From Alistipes sp. (GTDB taxonomy: Bacteria; Bacteroidota; Bacteroidia; Bacteroidales; Rikenellaceae), in NCBI GenBank assembly GCA_017559685.1, contig JAFYQY010000170.1, positions 1-8,697 on the forward strand: 8,697 nt of DNA, given 5' to 3'. A program made the position numbers and the translations under genes. This document shows positions 1 to 6,191 of this stretch, piece by piece. A model generated the notes under the pieces. That model worked only from the letters and a program-made list of their open reading frames with translations. It was not told where the DNA came from and ran no database searches. The stretch's first letter is position 1; each line of letters begins with the position of its first letter.

Positions 1-60
1 CGTATGTGAGGAACTCGGCTATCGATGTTTAACGCAGCTGTCGCTGCTTAAAAACAATTT
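1..60. other. Short gene-free edge with a small hairpin downstream of lacZ
   Basis: No coding sequence is visible in this edge. A perfect 5-bp inverted repeat (GCAGC, loop TGTC, GCTGC) lies at 34-47, 13 bases past the end of the minus-strand beta-galactosidase gene. There is no T-run after it in the direction of that gene, so it is a poor match to a classical intrinsic terminator; it could be the remains of one or part of an intergenic repeat. The first ten bases (CGTATGTGAG) recur exactly at 6010-6019 inside the large hairpin element. Confidence 0.3.
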
Positions 61-3000
61 TTACTTGAGAGGCTTAAGGATAAACTTAAACTCCTTGTCC
101 TCGTACGGAATCTGATACTCCTCACGTGGGAGACGACCCCAAGAGTTAACACAACCTACACCCATCTGCGCCTGGTCGATGTTAACGTAGGTGTTGCCAT
201 CCTTCTTAAGACGCTGTGAGTACTTCTGGTAGCTCTTTGAGTGTACATCGTACTGGTCCTGAGAGTAAGGGAGTGCATTTGCCTGGAATGGAGCCTCGCT
301 GACAACCTCGAAGCCACGGCCTGCGGTGTCAACAATACGCCACCAACGGAGCTGGCAGTGCGAGCCACTCTCCTGTGGACGAGAGTAGTATGGCCAGAAC
401 TGGTCAGCTACATTCTGCTTGTAAACGCCGATCAAAGCGCTCGACCAACGGTCGATATAGGTCTCGTGCTCACCTGCACCGTAGAACTCGATAGTATCGA
501 ATGCCTCTGGCATAGCCAAAGCCACACCGTAACGCAACATCGATGGAATCTTAACCTCGCTGACACCCTTGTTCATCTTCTCGCTTACTGCGATTGTGCC
601 GTTAGGAGCGATAATGTAGGTCATAGTTACGGTTGCGCCCGACTTAGCGTACTTGTATACAGCCTTAACCTCAACGCACTTATCCTTCAACTCCTTAGCC
701 TCGAACTTATTGAGAACAGGCTTATCCTCGCCCCAAACAGTCCAACCTGTGTGGTTGAAGCGAGTGTTCTTATTCTTGCGAACACCATAGTCGTTATCTA
801 CCATACCACGATAGAACGATGGCTTCATAGGCTTCGAAAGGAGCTGTGTGCCGTTATAGATATACGATGCAAGGAAGCCGTCAGCGTCGAACTCAGCGTC
901 GAACTTGCAACCCGAAATCTTCTTGCCGTCAATCTTCACACCTGGAGCCATCTTGCAGCAAACACCCTTAGGCTGCGCTGCTGCGTATGCTGCTACGTAG
1001 TCGTAAGCTGCGATAGCGAGCTGGTTGCGAGCGATCTCGTAGCCTGCCTCCAAGAGTGGCTCTGAGCTCTTCAATACGAACGATACATTGAGGAACAACT
1101 CACCCTTGAGTGCCTTCACGTCGTTAGCATTGTAGCCGAGCTGAACGTCAACGGTCTTCTGTGGAGCGATGTTCAACTCCTCAACGATACCAGTCTTAAC
1201 AACCTTGCCATTAGCCACCAACGACCATACAAGGCGAACATTCTTGAGATCCTTGAAGAAGTACTCGTTGTAGACGCTGATGCGACCACACTGCAAGTCA
1301 CTTGCCGAAGCCCAGATATCCTGGTACTGCTGCTTAACCTCGTATGCCGATGGGTGATACTTACGATTTGCTGCGATAAAGCCGTTGCAGCAGAAGTTAT
1401 TATCCGATGGATCAAACTTGTTCCAGCAACCACCATAGCGGTATGTGAGCTCGTTGGTTACAGGGTCACGCCAAGCCAAAGCCTGGTCAACGAAGTCCCA
1501 GATGTAACCACCCTGGTATGTAGGATACTTACGTACCAAGTCCCAATACTCCTTCAAACCACCGAGCGAGTTACCCATTGCGTGAGCATACTCACACTGG
1601 ATAAGTGGACGGTTGAAAGGATTATTGCCCTCCGAGTGCTTGATACAGTCGTCGTATGTAGCATACATAGGAGCATCGATATCAGTGTTGTGAATACCCT
1701 TATTCTTACCGTAGCGGATAACGTTTGCCTGCTCGTAAGCTACAGGACGAGACTTGTCGTAAGCCTTGATCCAATCGTAGCACTTGTGGAAGTTAGGGCC
1801 ATTACCAGCCTCGTTACCGAGCGACCAATAGATTACCGATGGGTGGTTGAAGTCACGCAATACCATACGCTGGTCACGAATGAGGTGTGCAGCCTCGTAG
1901 ATAGGGTTCTTAGCCAAGGTAGTCTCCTTGTAGCCCATACCGTGCGACTCGATGTTACCCTCATCGCAAACATAGATACCATACTCGTCGCAGAGGTCGT
2001 ACCAGAGTGGCGAGTTTGGATAGTGGCAAGTACGAACAGCGTTAACGTTCAACTCCTTCATAATCTGGATATCACGAATCATATCCTCACGAGTCAAATA
2101 GTAACCAGTATTAGGAGCCATCTCGTGACGGTTTGCACCCTTGATAAGTACAGGGTAGCCGTTTACGAGCAACTGTGCATTCTTGATCTCGACCTTACGG
2201 AAACCTACCTTGAAAGCGGTAGCCTCAACGGTCTTGCCACCATCGAGAACCTCAACAGTCAAACGGTAGAGAGTAGGTACCTCTGCGCTCCAAGGCGACA
2301 CCTTGTCGAGGTGCCAGCAGCGCTCAACCTTACCCTTCTCAACCGAAACAACCTCCTGCTTGATCTGCTTGCCACAAGGAGCAGCGAGAGTCAAACGTAC
2401 CTCCTTAACGCCCTTTGTAGTGGTGATATTGAGGTCGAGGTGACCCTTAGTGTAGTTGTCGTGCAAGTCAGCAACGAACTTCACATCCTCGAGGTGCTTC
2501 TTCTCACGTGCATATACGTAGCAGTCACGACCGATACCCGAGAGACGGAAGAAGTCCTGATCCTCGAGGTACGAGCCGTCGCACCAACGATAAATCTGCA
2601 TTGCGAAGAGGTTATCCTTACCAGGCTTTACATACTTGGTAATCTCGAACTCTGCCTCGAGTTTCGAGTCCTCGCTATAACCTACATACTGACCGTTCAC
2701 CCACAACGAAACGTTCGATGTAGCCGAGCCGATGTGTACGTAAATCTGCTTGCCCTTCCACTCTGCAGGAATCTCAACCTCGTGACGATACGAACCAATC
2801 GCATTCTGCTCAGTTGGAGCATACGGAGGGTTCTTCTTGTAGAACTTGTGCCAAGGGTAACCGCTGTTCTTGTAAACAGGCACTCCATAGCCGTTCATCT
2901 CCCACAAACCCGGAACAGGCATCTTGCCCCAAGCCGAGTCGTCGAACTTTGGCGACCAGAACTCCACAGGCTGTGGATCGGTTGCATTCTCGGTCCAATA

Positions 3001-3216
3001 GAACTTCCAAACACCACCAATCGAGCGGTAGAGAGGCGACTGTCGGAAGTCGTGCTCTGCCACAGCGTTCTCGGCTGTAGGCGTTACAATGAAGGTAGAT
3101 CGCATTGGAAGGCGATTCTCCTCAAAGAAGTTCGGATCCTGCCATTTAGGATCATTCGCTGCCATTGCGCTTACGCCCATTACGAGAGCTACGGCGCACA
3201 ATAGTAGTTTTTTCAT
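61..3216 (-). CDS. lacZ: Exported beta-galactosidase, glycoside hydrolase family 2 (LacZ type)
   Basis: Hydrolyses terminal beta-D-galactosides by the retaining GH2 mechanism. The protein is 1051 aa (E. coli LacZ is 1023). Residues 1-20 form a signal peptide (two lysines, hydrophobic core, Ala-Met-Ala-Ala end), so it acts in the periplasm or outside the cell, unlike cytoplasmic E. coli LacZ. The order is: sugar-binding domain (about 50-235, with the DGSYLEDQD motif whose D221 matches E. coli D201), Ig-like domain (240-335), TIM barrel (340-640), a further beta domain, and the LacZ small-chain domain (about 770-1045). Visible active-site residues are E423 and H425 in NIESHG, acid/base E469 in LGNEAGNG, nucleophile E542 in CEYAHAMGNS, and W573 in YIWDFVDQ. 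The start is preceded by an A-rich leader (minus-strand AAAGAAAG) without a true Shine-Dalgarno. It lies 50 bp behind the repressor on the same strand. I see no good promoter in that gap, so co-transcription is possible. The natural substrate (lactose, glycan or plant galactoside) cannot be told from sequence. Confidence 0.95.
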   Translation of the reverse strand: MKKLLLCAVALVMGVSAMAANDPKWQDPNFFEENRLPMRSTFIVTPTAENAVAEHDFRQSPLYRSIGGVWKFYWTENATDPQPVEFWSPKFDDSAWGKMPVPGLWEMNGYGVPVYKNSGYPWHKFYKKNPPYAPTEQNAIGSYRHEVEIPAEWKGKQIYVHIGSATSNVSLWVNGQYVGYSEDSKLEAEFEITKYVKPGKDNLFAMQIYRWCDGSYLEDQDFFRLSGIGRDCYVYAREKKHLEDVKFVADLHDNYTKGHLDLNITTTKGVKEVRLTLAAPCGKQIKQEVVSVEKGKVERCWHLDKVSPWSAEVPTLYRLTVEVLDGGKTVEATAFKVGFRKVEIKNAQLLVNGYPVLIKGANRHEMAPNTGYYLTREDMIRDIQIMKELNVNAVRTCHYPNSPLWYDLCDEYGIYVCDEGNIESHGMGYKETTLAKNPIYEAAHLIRDQRMVLRDFNHPSVIYWSLGNEAGNGPNFHKCYDWIKAYDKSRPVAYEQANVIRYGKNKGIHNTDIDAPMYATYDDCIKHSEGNNPFNRPLIQCEYAHAMGNSLGGLKEYWDLVRKYPTYQGGYIWDFVDQALAWRDPVTNELTYRYGGCWNKFDPSDNNFCCNGFIAANRKYHPSAYEVKQQYQDIWASASDLQCGRISVYNEYFFKDLKNVRLVWSLVANGKVVKTGIVEELNIAPQKTVDVQLGYNANDVKALKGELFLNVSFVLKSSEPLLEAGYEIARNQLAIAAYDYVAAYAAAQPKGVCCKMAPGVKIDGKKISGCKFDAEFDADGFLASYIYNGTQLLSKPMKPSFYRGMVDNDYGVRKNKNTRFNHTGWTVWGEDKPVLNKFEAKELKDKCVEVKAVYKYAKSGATVTMTYIIAPNGTIAVSEKMNKGVSEVKIPSMLRYGVALAMPEAFDTIEFYGAGEHETYIDRWSSALIGVYKQNVADQFWPYYSRPQESGSHCQLRWWRIVDTAGRGFEVVSEAPFQANALPYSQDQYDVHSKSYQKYSQRLKKDGNTYVNIDQAQMGVGCVNSWGRLPREEYQIPYEDKEFKFILKPLK

Positions 3217-3266
3217 CTTTCTTTGTTTTTTGTTGGTTGAAAATTATTGATTAAAATTAGAAATTG

Positions 3267-3941
3267 TTATCTCATCGAGTTCATTCTGATGCTCGCCTTG
3301 ACAAGGGCGATGGCACGAATACGACTCAGCGCAACCTCCTTCTCGGCGTGGTGCTGATTCTGCGACACAAGGCGCACATAACCCTCACGCTCTGAACGCT
3401 GGATATACTTTATGGTAACATACTCCTCGCCGTCGATATCTATCGAGAGCAGATACATATCGCCCCAGAAGATATCCTCCAAGTCGTGCAACTGCTTATA
3501 CAGAACTATATCGCCACTCTTCAAGAGCGGATACATCGAATCGCCTACAACATATACCGCACCGTCGCACTTCGGAAGATTCGGGATGTGGATATAGTTT
3601 ACGGGGCTATACTGCTCACGCTGCTCAAACAACGGCACTAAGCCCGCTGTGGCCTCAATCGAATAGAGAGGTACCGACTGCAACGGCATAGCCATCTCCG
3701 AACCTCGACCAAACGAAGCGGCCAATGCGGGGTCGGCATTAAAAATCTCGCCCTTGCCCGAATCGAGCCAAGTTGGATTGACGTTCAATTCTTGAATAAG
3801 GATATTTCGATTGCGAGATGATAGTCGAGCTCGGCCGGTTTCGATCATCGACAACGCAGTCTTTCCGACACCAAGTCGCTGAGCCAGTTGCTCTTGCGTC
3901 AAACCAAGACTTTTTCGTATAAGTTTTAGTCGCTCTCCCAT
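3267..3941 (-). CDS. XRE-family HTH repressor with S24 (CI/LexA-like) peptidase domain
   Basis: A 224-aa phage-type repressor. Residues 3-60 form an XRE helix-turn-helix (TQEQLAQRLG then KTALSMIETG). Residues about 90-215 form a LexA/CI-type S24 domain with the nucleophile S135 in GDSMYP and the general base probably K178 in VTIKYI. An Ala-Gly pair at 99-100 (EATAGL) sits where self-cleavage occurs in this family, so RecA-stimulated inactivation after DNA damage is plausible but not shown. I chose the ATG at 3941: the longer frame to 4052 adds 37 residues unlike HTH proteins, and its start lies inside the -33 box of the predicted promoter (4022-4052). The gene is divergent from the small protein/terminase pair, which resembles a lysogeny switch, and is followed at 50 bp by the beta-galactosidase. 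Expected role: binding the divergent gap and repressing the plus-strand genes and perhaps itself. Confidence 0.9.
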   Translation of the reverse strand: MGERLKLIRKSLGLTQEQLAQRLGVGKTALSMIETGRARLSSRNRNILIQELNVNPTWLDSGKGEIFNADPALAASFGRGSEMAMPLQSVPLYSIEATAGLVPLFEQREQYSPVNYIHIPNLPKCDGAVYVVGDSMYPLLKSGDIVLYKQLHDLEDIFWGDMYLLSIDIDGEEYVTIKYIQRSEREGYVRLVSQNQHHAEKEVALSRIRAIALVKASIRMNSMR

Positions 3942-3983
3942 ATAATTTCTTAAAATCTTTTTATACAATTTTTGGACTTTTGG

Positions 3984-4008
3984 AGTATCAAAATTCACTT
4001 TTTGAACT
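3984..4008. promoter_or_regulatory. Candidate repressor operator (inverted repeat)
   Basis: The core at 3988-4005 is a perfect inverted repeat of 6 bp (TCAAAA, 6-bp spacer TTCACT, TTTTGA). It extends to AGT/ACT outer arms (3984-3986 and 4006-4008) with one extra base on the left. It lies in the gap between the divergent repressor and 105-aa genes, just downstream of the predicted repressor promoter, where binding would block that promoter (autoregulation) or act on the plus-strand genes. Three ACTTTT(T)G words at 3976, 3997 and 4009 overlap this region. Which protein binds is inferred from position only; the A/T-rich composition makes chance symmetry possible. Confidence 0.45.
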
Positions 4009-4021
4009 ACTTTTGTCCCTG

Positions 4022-4052
4022 CAAAGTTAAATATTTTTTCTGATAAAAACAA
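4022..4052 (-). promoter_or_regulatory. Predicted Bacteroidetes-type promoter of the repressor gene
   Basis: On the minus strand the -7 box TAACTTTG (4029 to 4022) fits the TAnnTTTG consensus of the Bacteroidetes primary sigma factor. A TTG -33 core (4052 to 4050) stands 20 bases upstream, the usual spacing. Transcription would start near 4015 and give a leader of roughly 75 bases containing the candidate operator. This placement also argues against the upstream ATG at 4052 as the real start of the repressor. Confidence 0.6.
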
Positions 4053-4082
4053 GTTTTTATTTACTAATAGACAATATTCAAT

Positions 4083-4400
4083 ATGGAAACAAAGATTTAC
4101 AAACTATCCGAGGAGGATTACGACGCTTTGGCCGCCGAGGTCAAGAGCAAATTGATGTCGCCTTGTTACTTTACAGGAGTGGTCGAGGCGGTGGGTAGAG
4201 AGGATGTTATTTTGCGCCTGACAGCCTCGATTATCATCTACCGTCGACGCCCCGACAGCCGCAACACCTACGATCGCCACGACCCTATCAGCCACATATC
4301 GGCCGTATGGTGGGATTTCGTCTGCGAGGGCGAGGAGGGAATAATATGCGACGACTTCGATTTTGCGAAATTTACAACATTTTTGATCGAGGAGGAGTAG
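4083..4400 (+). CDS. 105-aa protein of unknown function paired with the terminase
   Basis: I do not recognise a family. The 105-residue protein is acidic, with a cluster of D/E residues in the last third (CEGEEGIICDDFDF) and a C-terminal IEEE. The N-terminal third has a charged helix-like stretch (LSEEDYDALAAEVKSKL); the middle looks like beta strands (YFTGVVEAV, VILRLTASIIIYRRR) followed by a polar stretch (about residues 56-71) and WWDF. There is no signal peptide or membrane segment. It is the first gene of a two-gene unit, ending 3 bp before the terminase start, and is divergent from the S24 repressor. It has no Shine-Dalgarno; the start follows an A/T-rich leader. Its position before terL is where a small terminase subunit often sits, but no helix-turn-helix is evident and the length is short, so that role is only a guess. 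An inhibitor or adaptor of the terminase is equally possible. Confidence 0.8.
   Translation: METKIYKLSEEDYDALAAEVKSKLMSPCYFTGVVEAVGREDVILRLTASIIIYRRRPDSRNTYDRHDPISHISAVWWDFVCEGEEGIICDDFDFAKFTTFLIEEE
4389..4397 (+). promoter_or_regulatory. Strong Shine-Dalgarno site for terL
   Basis: GAGGAGGAG lies 6 bases before the terL ATG and inside the last codons of the upstream gene. Other genes of the window start after A-rich leaders without such a site, so this one is unusual here. It may simply reflect the Glu codons that end the upstream protein, but it supports the ATG at 4404 and coupled translation of the two genes. Confidence 0.55.
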
Positions 4401-4403
4401 GCT

Positions 4404-5801
4404 ATGACATTCACAGATTTTGCGACCGAAATCTATCCGTTTTTGGAGATTCGACCATTCCATTCGGTCTATTATCGAGTGCTCGAAGCCTTCGCCCGTG
4501 GGGATATTAAACGACTGATTATTACGATGCCGCCACAGCACGGAAAGTCGGTCGGAGCCACTACCCTACTGCCTGCATATATGCTCGGGCTAAACCCCGA
4601 TATACGCATCGCAATAGCCTCGTATTCAGGCTCTTTAGCGTCACGCTTCAATCGCCGAGTACAACGCATTTTAGAGAGCCGAGAATATGCCGAACTCTTC
4701 CCCGAGACGACCATCAAGCGAGGTGCAAAACCTGCGAATTATATCCGCACAGCCGACGAGGTGGAGATCATCGGGCGAGATGGTGCTCTACTCTCGGTAG
4801 GACGTGAGGGATCGCTCACAGGCAACCGTGTAGATTGTTTCATTTTGGACGATTTATACAAGGATGCAATGGAGGCAAATTCGCCCATAATTCGAGAGAA
4901 TTGTTGGGAGTGGTACACCTCGGTTGTGCGCACCCGAATGCACAACTTTTCACGTGAGTTGATAGTCTTTACCCGCTGGCACGAGGAGGATCTAATCGGC
5001 ACCATCACAAGCAAGGAGCCTTGTCGTGAATTGCGCAGTTTCAGCGACCTGGCCGAAGTGGGCGAGAATGAGTGGTTATATCTCAACTTCGAAGCATTAA
5101 AGGCGTCACCAACGACCGAGATCGACCCTCGAAATTTGGGCGAGGCGTTATGGGAGGAGCGTCACTCGGCCGAGTTGCTCAAGCAGAAGCGAAATCTCGA
5201 CACTTTGCGCTTTGAGTGTATGTATCAGGGACACCCTTCATCACGAGAGGGACTGCTCTATGGCGACTCGTTTGCCGAATACGACGCACTGCCGAAAGAT
5301 ATCGTTCGCTATGGCAACTACACCGACACCGCCGATATGGGTGACGACTATCTCTGCTCGGTCTGCTATGCGGTCGACACCGACGGTGCAATTTACATCT
5401 GCGACGTAGTCTATTCCCGCGAGCCTATGGAGGTTACAGAGCGAGAGGTGGCCGATATGCTGTGCCGAAATCGCACCCGCACAGCCACCATCGAGAGCAA
5501 CAACGGCGGTCGTGGTTTTGCCCGTGCCGTACAGCGAATGGCGACCTCGACAAGGGTCGAATGGTTTCATCAGTCGGGCAACAAGGAGGCACGCATTCTC
5601 TCGAACTCGGCAACGGCGCTCCACCTGCTCCGCTTTCCACGAGGGTGGCAACAACGATGGCGAGAGTTCTACACCCATCTCACGACCTATCGCCGAGCCT
5701 TCAACTCCAACCGCTGGCACGATGCCCCCGATGTTATAACAGGAATTGTCGAACGTGAGACAAAAGATGCCTTCCGCACCAAGATTTCGTTTGTGAGATA
5801 G
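4404..5801 (+). CDS. Phage terminase large subunit (TerL), complete and isolated
   Basis: DNA-packaging ATPase and nuclease of tailed phages, 465 aa, a normal full length. The N-terminal ATPase has Walker A at 42-49 (MPPQHGKS), Walker B at about 143-150 (VDCFILDD, ending Asp-Asp rather than the classical Asp-Glu) and the coupling motif TRWHEEDL at 190-197. The C-terminal RNase H-fold nuclease keeps its acidic residues: D308 in the TDTADMGDDY segment, E364 in TIESNNGG and D443 in HDAPD. This pattern suits the terminase group with a Terminase_6-like C-terminal domain. All key residues are present and the frame is unbroken, so the gene looks functional rather than decayed. It is 3 bp after the 105-aa gene with a strong ribosome site. 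No portal, capsid, protease, tail or integrase gene adjoins; the next gene is rimP. Nine of its first 20 arginine codons are CGA, against none of 20 in nusA, which fits foreign origin or low expression. It may be a phage remnant or a reused enzyme. Confidence 0.92.
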   Translation: MTFTDFATEIYPFLEIRPFHSVYYRVLEAFARGDIKRLIITMPPQHGKSVGATTLLPAYMLGLNPDIRIAIASYSGSLASRFNRRVQRILESREYAELFPETTIKRGAKPANYIRTADEVEIIGRDGALLSVGREGSLTGNRVDCFILDDLYKDAMEANSPIIRENCWEWYTSVVRTRMHNFSRELIVFTRWHEEDLIGTITSKEPCRELRSFSDLAEVGENEWLYLNFEALKASPTTEIDPRNLGEALWEERHSAELLKQKRNLDTLRFECMYQGHPSSREGLLYGDSFAEYDALPKDIVRYGNYTDTADMGDDYLCSVCYAVDTDGAIYICDVVYSREPMEVTEREVADMLCRNRTRTATIESNNGGRGFARAVQRMATSTRVEWFHQSGNKEARILSNSATALHLLRFPRGWQQRWREFYTHLTTYRRAFNSNRWHDAPDVITGIVERETKDAFRTKISFVR

Positions 5802-5822
5802 GCGAAAGACGAAAGAAAGAGC

Positions 5823-5940
5823 ATTAGGGAGTTTAGAGAGATTAGGGAGTTTAGGGAGACTAGGGAAATTTATCAAATTCTCTAATTTCTCTAATTTCTC
5901 TAATTTCTCTAATTTCTCTAATTTCTCTAATTTCTCTATA
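5823..5940. repeat. 9-bp repeat array in two inverted arms
   Basis: The left arm (5823-5867) has five 9-bp units of the form ATTAGGGAG, with small changes (TTTAGAGAG, TTTAGGGAG, ACTAGGGAA). After a 10-base spacer, the right arm (5878-5940) has six exact units TTCTCTAAT and a seventh altered to TTCTCTATA. The right unit is the reverse complement of the left unit apart from two A/G differences. In a plus-strand RNA, five units can pair with five units over 45 bp with 42 positions paired (34 Watson-Crick, 8 G-U). It begins 21 bases after the terL stop. Exact tandem copies imply slippage-prone length variation. Confidence 0.9.
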
Positions 5941-5943
5941 CAA

Positions 5944-6071
5944 AAAAAATCGTAAATGATTAGGCTATTTTTGTGCCAAGCGAGGAGGCGAAAGCGGAGC
6001 ATACTTTGACGTATGTGAGCATTTCGACTACCGACGATTGGTGCAAAAAGAGTTAATCAGAACGATTTTTT
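5944..6071. repeat. 128-bp imperfect hairpin element (intergenic palindrome)
   Basis: Nested inverted arms span the whole stretch: AAAAAATCGT (5944-5953) with ACGATTTTTT (6062-6071); TGATTA (5957-5962) with TAATCA (6054-6059); CTATTTTTGTGCCAA (5965-5979) with TTGGTGCAAAAAGAG (6038-6052), 12 of 15 paired; CGAAA (5989-5993) with TTTCG (6022-6026); and CATAC (6000-6004) with GTATG (6011-6015) around a 6-base loop. The A-run on the left and T-run on the right would make it terminator-like on both strands. It separates the terminase unit from the rimP promoter, so it may end terL transcripts. It may also be a non-coding mobile repeat of the MITE kind; no target duplication or transposase is visible. 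Confidence 0.75.
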
Positions 6072-6080
6072 CCAAAAATG

Positions 6081-6112
6081 TTTGTTTTTTATTAAATATA
6101 AGTATATATTTG
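6081..6112 (+). promoter_or_regulatory. Predicted primary promoter of rimP-nusA-infB
   Basis: A -33 element TTTG (6081-6084) and a -7 element TATATTTG (6105-6112, followed by C) are separated by 20 bases, a full match to the Bacteroidetes TTTG / TAnnTTTG promoter. Transcription would begin near 6119, giving a 5' leader of about 70 bases before the rimP ATG. I found no comparable promoter before nusA or infB, which supports one operon. Confidence 0.75.
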
Positions 6113-6122
6113 CAACGTGAAT

Positions 6123-6153
6123 GAAGTGAGGGGACAGTGAGTCCCCTCATTTT
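6123..6153 (+). promoter_or_regulatory. Hairpin at the 5' end of the rimP operon leader (possible attenuator)
   Basis: A perfect 9-bp stem TGAGGGGAC (6127-6135) and GTCCCCTCA (6141-6149) with loop AGTGA is followed by four T residues. The stem extends four more pairs (two A-U, two G-U) by using those T residues. It starts only a few bases after the predicted transcription start and about 40 bases before the rimP ATG. It could be a weak attenuator, the binding site of an operon product such as NusA or a ribosomal factor, or an mRNA-stabilising 5' stem. The structure is seen; the role is inferred. Confidence 0.65.
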
Positions 6154-6191
6154 CGTAAGATAAAATAGGTAATCAAACAATATATAACAAT

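Noticed and set aside
34..47. Intrinsic terminator of lacZ
   Set aside because: The stem is only 5 bp and has no T-run on its downstream side in the lacZ direction, so I list it only as a small hairpin.
1354..3204. A 616-codon open frame on the plus strand, antisense to the beta-galactosidase
   Set aside because: The product is a leucine/valine-rich jumble with no motif and is fully covered by a gene with all GH2 catalytic residues; biased codon use opens the antisense frame.
3942..4052. A 37-residue N-terminal extension of the S24 repressor
   Set aside because: It would start inside the -33 box of the predicted promoter and its Lys/Phe-rich sequence does not resemble an HTH protein; the ATG at 3941 fits the domain boundary.
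5823..5940. CRISPR array or telomere-like TTAGGG repeat
   Set aside because: Units are 9 bp with no spacers, and the TTAGGG resemblance is limited to a few units inside a circular-type bacterial context, with the array internal to a chromosome.
5241..6002. A 253-codon minus-strand frame ending over terL, with an N-terminal Glu-Lys-Leu repeat
   Set aside because: The repeat is only the 9-bp array read in frame, and the rest is antisense to the terminase. No promoter or plausible domain.
4083..6191. Complete prophage or insertion boundaries with att-site duplications
   Set aside because: No integrase, structural or lysis genes, no tRNA gene, and no direct repeat pair flanking the module could be found by eye.
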